Numbered from the stretch's first letter, positions 1 to 9,343 are shown. The stretch is 64,000 bases of DNA from JAHFUS01 sp035689115 (GCA_035689115.1 DASSMA010000074.1:54598-118597); one strand, 5' to 3'. The notes: generated by a model not told the origin, from the letters alone. A program made the numbers and translations.

Positions 1-457
1 ACGCACCGGCCAGGTGGGCGGCCAGGCTGAGCGCGGTGGCGATGACCGTGTACCGGAGGGCGGCAGCACGCGCCCCACCCGATCCACTCGCCACCACGAT
101 GGCCGCCGTGACGCCGACGAAGCGGGCGGTGGCCCCGAGGACCCGCCGGGCCTCCTCGCCGACCAGTCCCACGATCCGGCGGTCGTAGGCCCCGGAGACC
201 AGCATCGAGGCGATCCACGCGAGGGCGAGCAGAAGGGACGGGAAGAGGGCCACACCGCCGCCGGCGGCCGCGACGCGATGCGCCAGCCATGCCCGGGTCG
301 GGTAGCCGGCGATCATCGCCGCGGCGACGTCGGCCGCCGTGAGCGCGGCGACGTAGCGGCCATACCAACCGGGGGAGTCGATCGCCGTTTCCTCGGTGAG
401 ATCGAGACGGTCGGGCCCGGGTCCGGTGACCGGGGGTGTCATCTCAGCGCTGCTCAA
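1..457 (-). CDS. Exopolysaccharide polyprenyl glycosylphosphotransferase, N-terminal part (cut by window edge)
   Basis: Only the N-terminal ~150 residues are present; the gene runs off the left edge. The translation shows hydrophobic stretches (one ending LLLALAWIASMLVSG) followed by GAYDRRIVG and an EEARRVLGA segment. That arrangement is typical of the membrane region of WcaJ/CpsE-type sugar transferases, which transfer a sugar-1-phosphate to undecaprenyl phosphate at the start of capsule or exopolysaccharide repeat synthesis. The catalytic C-terminal domain is not in the window, so the assignment rests on the N-terminus. I start it at TTG (455-457), six bases after a GGAGGGGG ribosome binding site. 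An in-frame ATG lies at 440-442. Confidence 0.6.
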   Translation of the reverse strand, partial: MSSAEMTPPVTGPGPDRLDLTEETAIDSPGWYGRYVAALTAADVAAAMIAGYPTRAWLAHRVAAAGGGVALFPSLLLALAWIASMLVSGAYDRRIVGLVGEEARRVLGATARFVGVTAAIVVASGSGGARAAALRYTVIATALSLAAHLAGA

Positions 458-856
458 GGACCCCCTCCGCCCTTGGTGCCCCGCGAACCATGTCCACCCC
501 TCTGTTCATCCCCATGACGCCAGTCGCCGCCGTCTGGCCCGAATCAAAGTTATCCGCCGAGATGCGCGAACCCAACCCCCACTTTGCCAGATCTGACGGG
601 CTCTTGGGCACGGGGAGGACCGCAATTTCTCGTCCTTCGTCGCCATGCGAGTACAGCGGCGCATAGGTGCCGTTCGGCCGGTCGGCGGGGCGGACGATCC
701 GTGAGGCGGCGCGAGCCGCAGCACCGCGCGCCCTCGCGCCCCGAGCGCCCGGCGGCGGCGGGATGGGCACTACGCTTCGTCTCCGTGCGTAGCGGCGGAG
801 TGTCGGCCTTTGCCCGTTGTTCGTAACGGGCCCGTGCTCGTGAGGTTGACGAGTGG
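458..856. other. Intergenic region between divergent genes
   Basis: About 400 bases separate the divergent starts at 457 and 857. I find no convincing reading frame. It holds a short inverted repeat, GCCCGTT and AACGGGC with a six-base loop, at 812-831, just upstream of the plus-strand gene. This could be an operator or leader hairpin. No clear sigma-70 promoter stands out. Confidence 0.5.
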
Positions 857-1693
857 ATGCGATTCCCGCTGTGCCGCAGTGATTGTTTCGGCCGCAGCGC
901 GAGGCGTTCCGACGTGACGCGGTGCGCGGGTGGAGCAGCGGTTGTCGCCGCTGCGGCAATGTGGGCGGCGTCCACGGGCGCGTATGCGCAAGGCGTCCCC
1001 CCGACCGGCTACGGCCCCACTCCGCCGCCGGCGACGAATTCCGTTCCCGGCTACGGTCCGGGCGCGGCGTCCACCTCGTCGACGCCCGGGTACGGTCCGG
1101 CCGCCTCGATCCCCTCGGCCGCCCCCGCTTGCACTCGGGGTGCCGCCACCAGCACGGCCGCCGTCCCGGCCGGAGGCACCATCTCGGTGTCGACGCCGGC
1201 CGGGAGCCTTGCCGCCCAGGGTGCGCGCGCCGTGCTGTCATCGGTGCGCCGTCCCGCCGAGTTGGTGCTCGCTTCGCCACCAGTGGCTGCTGACGGTTCG
1301 GTGCATTTCCGGGCCTCGGTACCTGTGGCAACGCCGTCGGGCGTGTACCTCGTCGTCGTCCAGGGCGTCGATCCCGGTGGGCGCCCGCGTGCCCTCGTGG
1401 CGCCCGTGGTGGTCACCGGGGGTAAGGGTGATCTCGGCCGGCTCACGAGCCGGCCTCCCGGCATCGTGGGCTGTGCGGACGACGTGAAACCCACGTTTCC
1501 GGGCGAGCGCGATGCCAGGGTGGTCCGCGACGTCGCCGCCGGCTCGAGCAAGCTCGTGATCGACGGCGACACCCTCGACGTCTCGGGCGCCCGTTCGCGC
1601 GCCGGCCGGAACGGCATGGCCTGGTTGGTCCTGGCGGCCATCGTCGCCGCCGTCGCGGTAGTGGTTGTTCGGCGGGGCAAGGCGAGGCGGTAA
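857..1693 (+). CDS. Exported membrane-anchored protein with YGP repeats
   Basis: A 278-residue protein of unknown function. It has a basic N-terminus and a hydrophobic signal segment ending ASTGAYAQ. A low-complexity stretch with recurring GYGP units follows (about residues 50-90). Then comes a globular part with beta-rich, Ig-like character (PAGGTISVSTPAGSL, PSGVYLVVVQGVDPGG), and finally a C-terminal transmembrane helix with a basic tail RRGKARR. The topology is that of a surface protein held by a C-terminal anchor, as in several other proteins of this window. No catalytic motif is visible. The ATG is preceded by GAGG 11 bases upstream. Confidence 0.7.
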   Translation: MRFPLCRSDCFGRSARRSDVTRCAGGAAVVAAAAMWAASTGAYAQGVPPTGYGPTPPPATNSVPGYGPGAASTSSTPGYGPAASIPSAAPACTRGAATSTAAVPAGGTISVSTPAGSLAAQGARAVLSSVRRPAELVLASPPVAADGSVHFRASVPVATPSGVYLVVVQGVDPGGRPRALVAPVVVTGGKGDLGRLTSRPPGIVGCADDVKPTFPGERDARVVRDVAAGSSKLVIDGDTLDVSGARSRAGRNGMAWLVLAAIVAAVAVVVVRRGKARR

Positions 1694-1751
1694 CCGCGCC
1701 TCTCTCCTCGTCGGAGAGCCGGTCCGAGCCTCTGTCGACGCAGCACCAGAG

Positions 1752-1785
1752 CGAACGCCCCGGCCGAGGCCAGCTCGGGCGTTCG
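1752..1785 (+). terminator. Hairpin downstream of the YGP protein
   Basis: A nine-base perfect stem, CGAACGCCC with GGGCGTTCG, closes a 16-base loop about 60 bases after the stop codon at 1693. There is no clear T-run. I infer a transcription terminator or mRNA 3' end. Confidence 0.45.
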
Positions 1786-1850
1786 GCGTTGTACCGCAGC
1801 GGATCTCCGCTCGAGGCACCGAGGTCGTCCGGGTGTCGCGAGAGCCAAAG

Positions 1851-1888
1851 CGAAGGAGCGGGGCCCGAAATCGAGCCCCGCTCCTTCG
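1851..1888. terminator. Strong bidirectional hairpin between convergent genes
   Basis: A 14-base-pair perfect stem (left arm CGAAGGAGCGGGGC, right arm GCCCCGCTCCTTCG) with a 10-base loop. It lies between the plus-strand gene ending at 1693 and the minus-strand gene ending at 1942, so it could stop transcription from both sides. T-tracts are lacking, as is common in GC-rich actinobacteria. Confidence 0.65.
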
Positions 1889-1941
1889 ATCGGACAGATG
1901 GGTGGCACCGACGCCGGACGCCGGCGCCACCCACATGGGTT

Positions 1942-4900
1942 CTACTGGCCGCTCGTGTTGAACCAGCCGGCCACGTCGACGACCACGTCGACGCTGCCCT
2001 GGAAGTTCCACAGGTTGAGCGCGCCGTCCGCCCCCAGTTTGACCACGACCTGGTTCGGCACCGTCTGTCCGGCGCTGTAGTTCAGGTTCGAGGCGTTGGG
2101 GAGGACGGCATCCGACGGGTACACCGTGAGGAAGCTAGCTGCCGTCGGGTTGGTGACCGTCACGTTCAGCACCACCGCGGTCGCCCCGGTGGCGGGGACG
2201 CCGCCCTGGCCGGCCACCTGCAACGTCAGGGTGCCGTTGGCACCGAGCGTGGCGCACGGGCCGGGGTTGCAGACGCCGATGCCCGAGCCGCTCCGAGAGT
2301 CGAGGACCCTCGCAGGGGTGATCGGGTAGAGGCGCGAGCCCGCAGTGGAGCCGGCTGTGCCGTACCAGCCGGCGACGTCGGCGATGACGTGCACCGACCC
2401 GAAGGCGTTCCAGACGTTGACCTTGCCGTCGGCCCCGAGCTTCACCGTGACCAGGTTCGGGACTGTCTGGCCGGCGGTGTAGTTGAGGTTCGAGGCGGTG
2501 GGCAACGCGGCGTCCGACGGGTACACCGTGAGGACGCTGGCGGCCGTCGGCTGGGTGACGGTGACGTTCATGACGACCGCCGTCACACCCGTGGCGGGAA
2601 CACCGCCCTGCCCGGTGATCTGGACGCCGAGGGTGCCGCCGGCCCCGATGGCCGCACACGGCGACGGCGAGCAGACGCCCGTCGGCACTCGTGTGTCGAG
2701 GACCCGTGCAGGAGGCAGCGGGTTGAACCGCGAGCCCGGCGACACGGTGCCGTCGTCGTACCAGCCGGCCACGTCGGCGATGACGTGGACCGACCCGAAG
2801 GCGTTCCAGAGGTTGACCTTGCCATCGGCGCCCACCCTCACCGTGACCAGGTTGGGAACCGTCTGGCCGGCGGTGAAGTTCAGGTTGGACGCGGTCGGCA
2901 GGGGCGCGTCGGACGGGTACACCGTGAGCACGCTGCTGGCCGTGGGCTGGGTGACGGTGACGTTCATCACCACGGCGGAGACCCCCGTGGCGGGGATGCC
3001 ACCCTGGCCGGCGACCTGGAGCGACACTGTGCCGCCCGGGCCGAGGGCCCCGCACGGCGAGGGAGTGCACACGCCGGTCGGGACCCGAGTGTCCAGGATG
3101 CGGGCCGGGGTCACCGGCGTGAACGTGCCACCCGACAGCGTGCTGGTGACGATGCGGTCCACGCCACCGGCCAGCCCGAGGGTGGCCAGCGCCGACGTGG
3201 CGTTGGCCACCGTGCCGCCCGGCACGGGCAGGAGCAGACCGCCGAGGCGGGCCACCTCTGCGCCCAGCAGGGCGGAGTGCATCGGATTGGCGCCGTCGCT
3301 GGCGTAGACGACGTTCTTCGGCATGCCCCGGGTCACCGACTCGGTGACCACGGCGTTGGCCGTGGCGTAGAGGTCGGCCCCGCTCAGACGCTTGGGCGTG
3401 ATGCCGGTGGTGGTCTGGATGCTGGTGGCCACCGAGGCGCTGACCGCCGAGGTGTCGCCCACGATGATGATGTTGGCGACGCCGCCCGCCCCGGCTGGGA
3501 CGGTCGACGAGATGTTCAGCGACTGGAGGGCAGCCGTCGTCTCCGCCGGCACCGAGTTGGCGTTGACGTAGAGGATCGGCAGCCGCCGGTTGGCGGCCAG
3601 GGCGGCTGTGGTTGCCGCCTCCAGCGTGTTCGGGTTGGCGATGATCACCCCGTCGTAGGCGGGCAGCGGCGGGATGGCCGGGATGTTGCCCGAGGCCGGC
3701 TGGGTGGTGCGCTCGGCCGACGACCGGCGGTCGAGGCCGCCGACCGACCCGCCCGTGGGCGTGGTGTCCTGCTGGCTGGTGGCGATGGCCGCCGCCAGCT
3801 GGGCAGGAGTCTCGCCGTTCACGGTGGGACCGTTGCAGCTGGTGGTGCAGCGGTGGATGTTCCCCGCCTTGCCGTAGGGGCCGAGGATGTTGGCGAGGTC
3901 GGTGTCCACCTGGGTGGACAGGGCCGCGGTGTCGCCGATGACGTAGGCACCATCGGGGTGGATCCGGGCGATCTCGTTCTTGACCGCCTGGGTGAGGCCG
4001 CTGGCCGGTGCGGCCAGGAGCGACCCCACGTTGCCGCGGGCGAGGACGCCGGCGGCGAGAGCGCCGGTCCAGTCGGATTCGTTGACGATCACCACGCGGG
4101 TGGCCGACTGGCTGGCGAACCCGGACACCAGGCGGCCTTCGTTGCCACCCGGGTAGGCACGCTGCGACAGGGCGATGCTCAGTGCCTCGGAGTTGCCCTG
4201 GCCCACCTGGTCGGTGAGGATCGAGCCGTTGCCGCTGGCGGCGTTGAGGTTCACCTGGCGGACGTAGATGTCCTGGCTGTCGCTGTTGGTGTGGTTGCCC
4301 TCACGGGGGTCCATGTCGGCGACCAGCACCTTGTCGGTGCCCTGGGGCACGAGAGCGGGGCCGTAGTCCCAGTACGTGCTGAACCGGTAGTCGTAGCCGA
4401 CGTCGAGGCCCTGCGACCGGTCGTTCACCCGCCGGTTGCTGGCACCGGTGACGCCGCTGTCGGTGGAGTAGGTGTAGTACGTGTCGCCCAGGCGCTCGTC
4501 GGGGCACTCCACGTGGGTGTGGGTGCACCGGCCGGTGACGTTCTGGAACAGGGTGCCGTCGGTCTGGTAGGTCCGGGTCCGGGTGGACGTGGGGATGTAC
4601 CAGTGGCGGCGGTCCTGCCAGATGATGTCGATGCGACCGTCGGACGCCAGCGTGATGTTGGGATGACGGGTCTGGGTGATCTCCGGGGCGACGATGCCCG
4701 AGTTGCCCGTGGTGGCCTGGGGCGCGTTGTTCACCATGCGGGGGTTGTCCCAGGTGGTGCCGCCGTCGACGGACCGGGTGAAGTACACGTCCTGGTCGTT
4801 GTGGATGAAGTGGTCAGCGGCCGAGAACTGGCCGCCGGCGTACGCCGGGCAGGTCTTCGGGGGGTTCGGGAAGGTGGGGAAGACAGTGGGCGTGGCGTTG

Positions 4901-6222
4901 GACGACCACGGGCTGCACTGGTTGGCCGAGGTCGAGTTGTTGCCCAGGAACGGGCCCTGGTTGTAGACCATGTAGATGTTGCCGCTGGTGCCGTCGACGG
5001 CCAGCCGGGGCCAGGTGGAGGCGTTGAAGTACGTCGGCGTGGCCGAGTAGGGCGACACCACCGGTCCGGAGTACACGTAGCCCTGGACGTTGACGACGCG
5101 CTCCTTGCTCCAGGTGGCGCCGTTGTCCAACGACTTGGCCAGGACGATGTAGCCGTCGCTGACGTTCTCCCCCTGCTCCTCGTTGACCGGGGGACCGGTG
5201 CAGGAGAAGGTGGCGGTCGGGGTGCAGCCCGGGCCGATCGAGCTTCCGTTGGCCTTCTGCGTGCGCCACGCCACGTACAGCGTCCTGACGCCGCTGACGA
5301 CCGGACCGAACACGGGGTTGCTCATCTCGGTGGCGTACTTGTTCGTGTCGCCGGTGGCCGTGAGCGTGCAGCTGGTGGGGTCCTTGGGGATGGTGCAGGT
5401 GTAGGCGGCCGCCGGCACCGTGGTGTTCGACGCCTCGACGGGCGCCTGCCAGGTGGAGCCCGAGTCGTCCGACCGGATGACCATGGCCTGCGAGTTGCCG
5501 GGCGAGGTGCGGATGGCGCCGATGTAGATCTGGTCGTCGGTTGTCGACGAGGTCCTCGGGTCCACGACCAGCTCGGGGAAGGTGAAGTCGGGGTTCTTGC
5601 TGGTCCCCCCGATCATCCCCGGCACCTCGATCGCCGTCGAGTAGGTCCTGCCGCCGTCGGTCGACTTGGCGAACAGCACCGTCGAGCCGATGGTGGTGGT
5701 GCAGCCGGGCGAGGTGGCCAGGGCGCACCGGGTGGCGGCGAACACCGAGTACACGGTGGCGTTGGCGGCGCCGACACCGGCGGGCGAGCCGAAGGCCACG
5801 CCCTGCTGGTCGACGTTCGAGGCGCCGTGGCCCAGCACCGAGCAGGGGCCCGGGCTGCTGGTCGGGTAGGCCGGCGAACCGCCGGCGGGCGCCTGGAAGT
5901 CGCCACCTGCGTTGCTGGCGTCCCAGGTGGTGCCGCCGTCGAAGGTCACGTGGAACGAGCACTCCTCACGGACGATGTCCTGCTCGATCTCCACGACGTG
6001 GTTGGAGTCGGCCGGGTCGACGGCCAGCGTCTCGCCCGACTTGCCCCGCGTGGCGGAGGCGTCGTTGCCGAGACGGTGGTCGGGCGCCGTGCGGATCTGC
6101 CCGGGGGCAGCGCCGGCGCCGGGTGCGCCGGCTAGGAGCGTCGCCCCCAGGCTGAGGAGGGCGATGATGGCCGGCGCTCGTCGGAAGTGGGTGCGCCGTC
6201 CCGTCGGTCGTTGGAAGAACAT
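1942..6222 (-). CDS. Large secreted sialidase-like (BNR/Asp-box) protein with cell-wall-binding region and three C-terminal repeats
   Basis: A 1426-residue exported protein with a twin-arginine-like N-terminus and signal segment ending AGAPGAGA. Residues ~35-690 carry sialidase/BNR-type Asp-boxes (FDGGTTW, SDDSGSTW, SLDNGATW, SVDGGTTW), indicating a beta-propeller like exo-alpha-sialidases, though activity is not shown. Residues ~700-1030 resemble cell-wall-binding repeat 2 (VVIVNESDWTGALAAGVLA, VIGDTAALS, ANIIIVGDTSAVS). Residues ~1037-1426 are three ~125-residue repeats, each beginning PARxLDTR or PARVLDSR and ending with DVAGWY or DVAGWF. It is probably attached to the cell wall. The start chosen is ATG 6220-6222 (MFFQRP). 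An in-frame ATG four codons upstream (6234) sits directly against AGGGGG. Confidence 0.85.
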   Translation of the reverse strand: MFFQRPTGRRTHFRRAPAIIALLSLGATLLAGAPGAGAAPGQIRTAPDHRLGNDASATRGKSGETLAVDPADSNHVVEIEQDIVREECSFHVTFDGGTTWDASNAGGDFQAPAGGSPAYPTSSPGPCSVLGHGASNVDQQGVAFGSPAGVGAANATVYSVFAATRCALATSPGCTTTIGSTVLFAKSTDGGRTYSTAIEVPGMIGGTSKNPDFTFPELVVDPRTSSTTDDQIYIGAIRTSPGNSQAMVIRSDDSGSTWQAPVEASNTTVPAAAYTCTIPKDPTSCTLTATGDTNKYATEMSNPVFGPVVSGVRTLYVAWRTQKANGSSIGPGCTPTATFSCTGPPVNEEQGENVSDGYIVLAKSLDNGATWSKERVVNVQGYVYSGPVVSPYSATPTYFNASTWPRLAVDGTSGNIYMVYNQGPFLGNNSTSANQCSPWSSNATPTVFPTFPNPPKTCPAYAGGQFSAADHFIHNDQDVYFTRSVDGGTTWDNPRMVNNAPQATTGNSGIVAPEITQTRHPNITLASDGRIDIIWQDRRHWYIPTSTRTRTYQTDGTLFQNVTGRCTHTHVECPDERLGDTYYTYSTDSGVTGASNRRVNDRSQGLDVGYDYRFSTYWDYGPALVPQGTDKVLVADMDPREGNHTNSDSQDIYVRQVNLNAASGNGSILTDQVGQGNSEALSIALSQRAYPGGNEGRLVSGFASQSATRVVIVNESDWTGALAAGVLARGNVGSLLAAPASGLTQAVKNEIARIHPDGAYVIGDTAALSTQVDTDLANILGPYGKAGNIHRCTTSCNGPTVNGETPAQLAAAIATSQQDTTPTGGSVGGLDRRSSAERTTQPASGNIPAIPPLPAYDGVIIANPNTLEAATTAALAANRRLPILYVNANSVPAETTAALQSLNISSTVPAGAGGVANIIIVGDTSAVSASVATSIQTTTGITPKRLSGADLYATANAVVTESVTRGMPKNVVYASDGANPMHSALLGAEVARLGGLLLPVPGGTVANATSALATLGLAGGVDRIVTSTLSGGTFTPVTPARILDTRVPTGVCTPSPCGALGPGGTVSLQVAGQGGIPATGVSAVVMNVTVTQPTASSVLTVYPSDAPLPTASNLNFTAGQTVPNLVTVRVGADGKVNLWNAFGSVHVIADVAGWYDDGTVSPGSRFNPLPPARVLDTRVPTGVCSPSPCAAIGAGGTLGVQITGQGGVPATGVTAVVMNVTVTQPTAASVLTVYPSDAALPTASNLNYTAGQTVPNLVTVKLGADGKVNVWNAFGSVHVIADVAGWYGTAGSTAGSRLYPITPARVLDSRSGSGIGVCNPGPCATLGANGTLTLQVAGQGGVPATGATAVVLNVTVTNPTAASFLTVYPSDAVLPNASNLNYSAGQTVPNQVVVKLGADGALNLWNFQGSVDVVVDVAGWFNTSGQ
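1957..3112 (-). repeat. Three tandem ~380-base repeats encoding the PAR-LDTR / DVAGWY module
   Basis: Three consecutive coding repeats at the 3' end of the sialidase-like gene, lying roughly at 3112-2740, 2720-2345 and 2330-1957. Each encodes a start near PARxLDTR, GQGGxPATG, a VMNVTVT or VLNVTVT strand, LTVYPSDA, SNLNxxAGQTVPN and a final DVAGW. The two upstream copies are more alike than the last, suggesting the newest duplication is between copies 1 and 2. Confidence 0.85.
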
Positions 6223-6502
6223 GGTGTCTGACATCCCCCTGTTGCTGTCGTGGCGCGCCGCCGCCTGCGTATCGCAGACCACGCCGCGCGGGTACCAGCC
6301 GCGTGGTGGGAGGTTCGTCGCGCCGATCCCGCCGGCACGAACGGCTCCGAGGAGCCCTGCCACCCCGCCGCACTGACATCCGCTCGCCCCATCGGCGCCG
6401 GAAACCTGCCCCCCGGGCACGGGTGTTCCGGTTCCCCGGGATCCACCCCCCAACGGAGCAGGGTGCTGCTGAACTGCCGGACTGCAACCTGCTCATCGCA
6501 GG
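6223..6502. other. Leader and promoter region upstream of the sialidase-like gene
   Basis: Together with the hairpin at 6503-6540, this fills the ~335-base gap between the start at 6222 and the minus-strand gene ending at 6559. Long frames cross it but none resembles a protein. It should hold the promoter of the minus-strand gene. I see no clear -35/-10 pair. Confidence 0.4.
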
Positions 6503-6540
6503 CAACAGCGGTGGCCGCCGATCGACGGCCACCGCTGTTG
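6503..6540 (-). terminator. Hairpin terminator of the IPT/TIG anchored protein gene
   Basis: A 15-base-pair perfect stem (C plus AACAGCGGTGGCCG on the left, its complement on the right) with an eight-base loop. It begins 19 bases beyond the minus-strand stop at 6559. It separates that gene from the next minus-strand gene starting at 6222. Confidence 0.65.
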
Positions 6541-6558
6541 GGTACGACTGCTAGATGC

Positions 6559-7584
6559 TCAGTGCACTGCGTGCTGCCGCGCCGTGGTGCGGCGGCGGCT
6601 GGCGCGGAACGCCTCGAAGCCGAGGACGGCCGCACCGAGGGTCATGACCATGGCGGCCAGGATGCCGGCGATCGCAAGGCGGGTGGCCGTGTCGGCCCGG
6701 TGGGGAGCCGACGACCGGGGCAGGAGGCTCGAACCACCAGTGGGCGTCGAGGAGGTGCCCCCGACGATCCCGGAGCCGCCCGAGGGCGTGCCCGGGCCGC
6801 TGGAGGGTTCGAGCGAGCCGGTGGCGGCGGCCGGAGAGCCGGACGCTTGGGCCGGGGCTTGGCCGACGACGGCCGGGCCGCTGGACGGCTCGACCGAGCC
6901 GGTGGCGGCGGCCGGAGAGCCGGACGCCTGGGCGTGGATGGCGACGGGCGCCCGCCCGGCGGGAGCAACCGGGGTGGTGCCCTGGCCGGCCTCCGCCGGG
7001 GTCACGTCGTGGGCGCTGACGACAGCCGCCGGGGCGGCGGAAGCGGTCGGCGCAGCGGTGGCGGCGGCGGCGCCGGTGTCGGTCTGCGCAGCAGCCGGAG
7101 TGGCAGCGGTGTCGGACGAGGCCGGGACCGGAGCGGCGGCGGCGCTGGAGGCCGACGCGCCCGAGGCGGTGACGTCGATCGACGCGCGGCCGGGGCTACC
7201 CGACTTCGGCGTGCCGTTGGAGGCGTTCTGCTGCGTGACGATGATGGTGTGCGACCCGACAGAGGTGCCGGCGGGGATCGTGACACTGACGCTGAAGCTG
7301 CCGGTGGCGGGCTGCACGGGCGTCGGGACCGTGGCAAGGATGTTCGCCGGGTTCTCGACGTCGTCTATGCGGATGGTGATGGGACCCCACGTGGTGAGCG
7401 TGGTGGTGTTGGTGCCGTAGTTGTTGCCGGTGACCGTGACCGCCGTACCGGCGGCCGCCGAGCCCGGCGACACCTGCGCGGTGGTGACCGTCTGGCAGGC
7501 GTACGCCACCGACGCCATGCCCACGGGTAGTGCCGCAACTGCTACAAGTCCGACGATCCGCCGCCGTCCCTTCAGAAGGCGCAT
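6559..7584 (-). CDS. Exported IPT/TIG-like protein with Ala/Pro/Ser linker and C-terminal membrane anchor
   Basis: A 341-residue protein. It has a basic N-terminus and signal segment (to about residue 29, SVAYA) directly followed by Cys and an Ig-like IPT/TIG fold (VSPGSAAAGTAVTVTGNNYG). A long Ala/Pro/Ser-rich linker contains a duplicated ASGSPAAATGS-EPSSGP unit, and a transmembrane helix with basic tail follows. The same plan recurs in the genes at 15894 and 44223, so this is a local paralogous family. The IPT fold usually mediates binding rather than catalysis. The ATG at 7582-7584 has GGGGAGGG about ten bases upstream; the longer upstream frame would break the signal peptide. Confidence 0.75.
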   Translation of the reverse strand: MRLLKGRRRIVGLVAVAALPVGMASVAYACQTVTTAQVSPGSAAAGTAVTVTGNNYGTNTTTLTTWGPITIRIDDVENPANILATVPTPVQPATGSFSVSVTIPAGTSVGSHTIIVTQQNASNGTPKSGSPGRASIDVTASGASASSAAAAPVPASSDTAATPAAAQTDTGAAAATAAPTASAAPAAVVSAHDVTPAEAGQGTTPVAPAGRAPVAIHAQASGSPAAATGSVEPSSGPAVVGQAPAQASGSPAAATGSLEPSSGPGTPSGGSGIVGGTSSTPTGGSSLLPRSSAPHRADTATRLAIAGILAAMVMTLGAAVLGFEAFRASRRRTTARQHAVH

Positions 7585-7737
7585 CTGACTGAATCCCTCC
7601 CCTTCGAGTGAACGTGCGCGGGGGGTGTCCCCGCCGGGCGGAAGTCTAAAGGGTCCGATGTGCAACTGAAAGGCCTTGCTGCAACTATTTTGGGCGAGTG
7701 GCGGCGTCTAGCACCGCGACTAGTGCGGGGGGTCACG
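7585..7737. promoter_or_regulatory. Divergent promoter region with TGCAACT direct repeat
   Basis: Divergent intergenic region between the IPT gene (minus) and the sialidase-like gene (plus). TGCAACT occurs twice, at 7661-7667 and 7680-7686. A TATTTT box follows at 7686-7691 and could be the -10 element of the plus-strand gene. AGTTGCA, the same motif on the other strand, occurs at 16809-16815 upstream of the second IPT gene. A shared regulator is an inference only. Confidence 0.35.
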
Positions 7738-9330
7738 ATGAGCGAACAAGCGATCACGGAGAGCGTCTCTCGGCGCCGTCGGGGCGGCGGCGTGCGCCGG
7801 GTCGTCCTCTTGTTGGTCGCCGTCGGGTGTGCCGCCGGCGCGGCGGTTCTGTCGATCTCGTTAGCTTCGACGAGTCATCGCGTCACCGTCGGCGGCAACG
7901 TCTTCGTGAACCGGCCCCGGCCCATCGACGCCAACAACTCGCCGACGCTGGCCCGGAACCCGCAACGGCCCACCAACCTCGTGCTCACCCACCGCGTCGA
8001 CCGGCCCGGCTTCTCGGCCGCCCTGGACTGGAGCCTCGACGGGGGCAGGTCGTGGGGCACCACGAGCCTGCCCCTGCCGTTGGGCAAGGACCGGCCGTTC
8101 GCGCCCGACGTGGCGTTCGGGCCCGACGGCACCCTGTTCGTCTCCTACGTCAACCTCCAGGGCAACGGGAACACCCCCGAGACGCTCTGGGTGGCCAGGT
8201 CGGAGGACGGCGGGCGGACGCTCCAGCCCCCGGTGAAGGTCGCCGGCCCCCTCGCCTTCCAGGCCCGGGTCGTCGTCGACCGGTCCGGCGTCGTCCACCT
8301 CACGTGGCTCCAGGCCGCGTCGGTCGGCTTCCTCCAGCTCACCGGCGGCCCCAACCCGGTCGTCGCCTCCCACTCCGACGACCGTGGCAGGACGTTCTCG
8401 GCGCCGGTGGTGGTGAGCGACCCCGCCCGGGAGCGGGTCGCAGCGGCCAGCCCGGTGGTCGACGCCAGGGGCGACCTGGTCGTGCTCTACGAGGACTTCA
8501 CGAGCGACCACCGGGATTTCGAGTACCTCGACGGGCCGCCGGCCGAGGACCCCTTCGCCCTGGTGGTCACCCGATCCAACGACGGGGGGAAGACGTTCTC
8601 CAGGGGCGTGGTGGTCGACGACGGGCTCGTCGCCTACAAGCGGTTCCTGGTGTTCCTTCCCGAGTTTCCCTCGGTCGCCGCCGGCGCCGGCGGCGACCTG
8701 TACGTGGCCTGGGCCGACGGCCGCAACGGCGACGCCGACGTGCTCGTCCGTCGCTCGCCCGACGGGGGACGCACCTGGGACGCACCCGTCCGGGTGAACG
8801 ACAACCACCTCGGCGACCACACCTCGCAGTACCTGCCCCGCATCGCGGTGGCCCCGAACGGCCGGGTCGACGTCCTGTTTCTCGACCGGCGCCTGGACCC
8901 GAAGAACAAGATGACAGACGCCTGGCTGGCCACGTCCTACGACAGGGGCCGCCACTTCCACGACGTGCGGGTGTCGAGCCGGTCGTTCGACTCCACGGTG
9001 GGGCCGGCCGTCGACGAGAAGCAGGAGATCGACTTCGGGTCCCGGCTGGGCCTGGTGAGCACCGACGCAGGCAGCATCATGGCCTGGACGGACAGCCGGC
9101 TGGGCGACCGGAACACCGGCCGGCAGGACATCGCCGCGGCGTCGGCCCAGGTGCGGACGGTGGGCCCGCCGGCCGGCAGGGTCGCCGCCGCCGCCGGGTT
9201 GCTCGCCGTCGCCGGGATCGCCCTGGTGGCGCTGTGGGCCACCGGGCGCCGGCGCTCCGGATCCGACGACGATGACGACGAGCCCGTCCGGGAGCCGGCC
9301 GGGGTCGATCTCGGGGTCGTCCGCCGGTGA
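7738..9330 (+). CDS. Sialidase-like (Asp-box) protein with N- and C-terminal membrane segments, paralogue 1
   Basis: A 530-residue protein with a hydrophobic segment near residues 22-45 and a second near the C-terminus (LLAVAGIALVALWATG) followed by an acidic/basic tail. In between are repeated Asp-boxes (SLDGGRSW, SEDGGRT, SNDGGKTF, SPDGGRTW), the signature of BNR/sialidase six-bladed propellers. It is a paralogue of the proteins at 13597 and 50058; all three share an ANNSP-ARxP segment just outside the membrane and FLDRR or YYDRR in the C-terminal half. Whether it cleaves sialic acid or only binds glycans cannot be told from sequence. It starts at ATG 7738 after GGGGGG and is first in a five-gene same-strand cluster. 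Confidence 0.8.
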   Translation: MSEQAITESVSRRRRGGGVRRVVLLLVAVGCAAGAAVLSISLASTSHRVTVGGNVFVNRPRPIDANNSPTLARNPQRPTNLVLTHRVDRPGFSAALDWSLDGGRSWGTTSLPLPLGKDRPFAPDVAFGPDGTLFVSYVNLQGNGNTPETLWVARSEDGGRTLQPPVKVAGPLAFQARVVVDRSGVVHLTWLQAASVGFLQLTGGPNPVVASHSDDRGRTFSAPVVVSDPARERVAAASPVVDARGDLVVLYEDFTSDHRDFEYLDGPPAEDPFALVVTRSNDGGKTFSRGVVVDDGLVAYKRFLVFLPEFPSVAAGAGGDLYVAWADGRNGDADVLVRRSPDGGRTWDAPVRVNDNHLGDHTSQYLPRIAVAPNGRVDVLFLDRRLDPKNKMTDAWLATSYDRGRHFHDVRVSSRSFDSTVGPAVDEKQEIDFGSRLGLVSTDAGSIMAWTDSRLGDRNTGRQDIAAASAQVRTVGPPAGRVAAAAGLLAVAGIALVALWATGRRRSGSDDDDDEPVREPAGVDLGVVRR

Positions 9331-9343
9331 CGGCCGGCGGACG

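Noticed and set aside
1789..6135. Plus-strand frame of about 1450 codons
   Set aside because: It mirrors the sialidase-like gene on the other strand; its translation is a His/Arg/Gly/Val-rich string without domain logic, the usual antisense shadow in GC-rich DNA.
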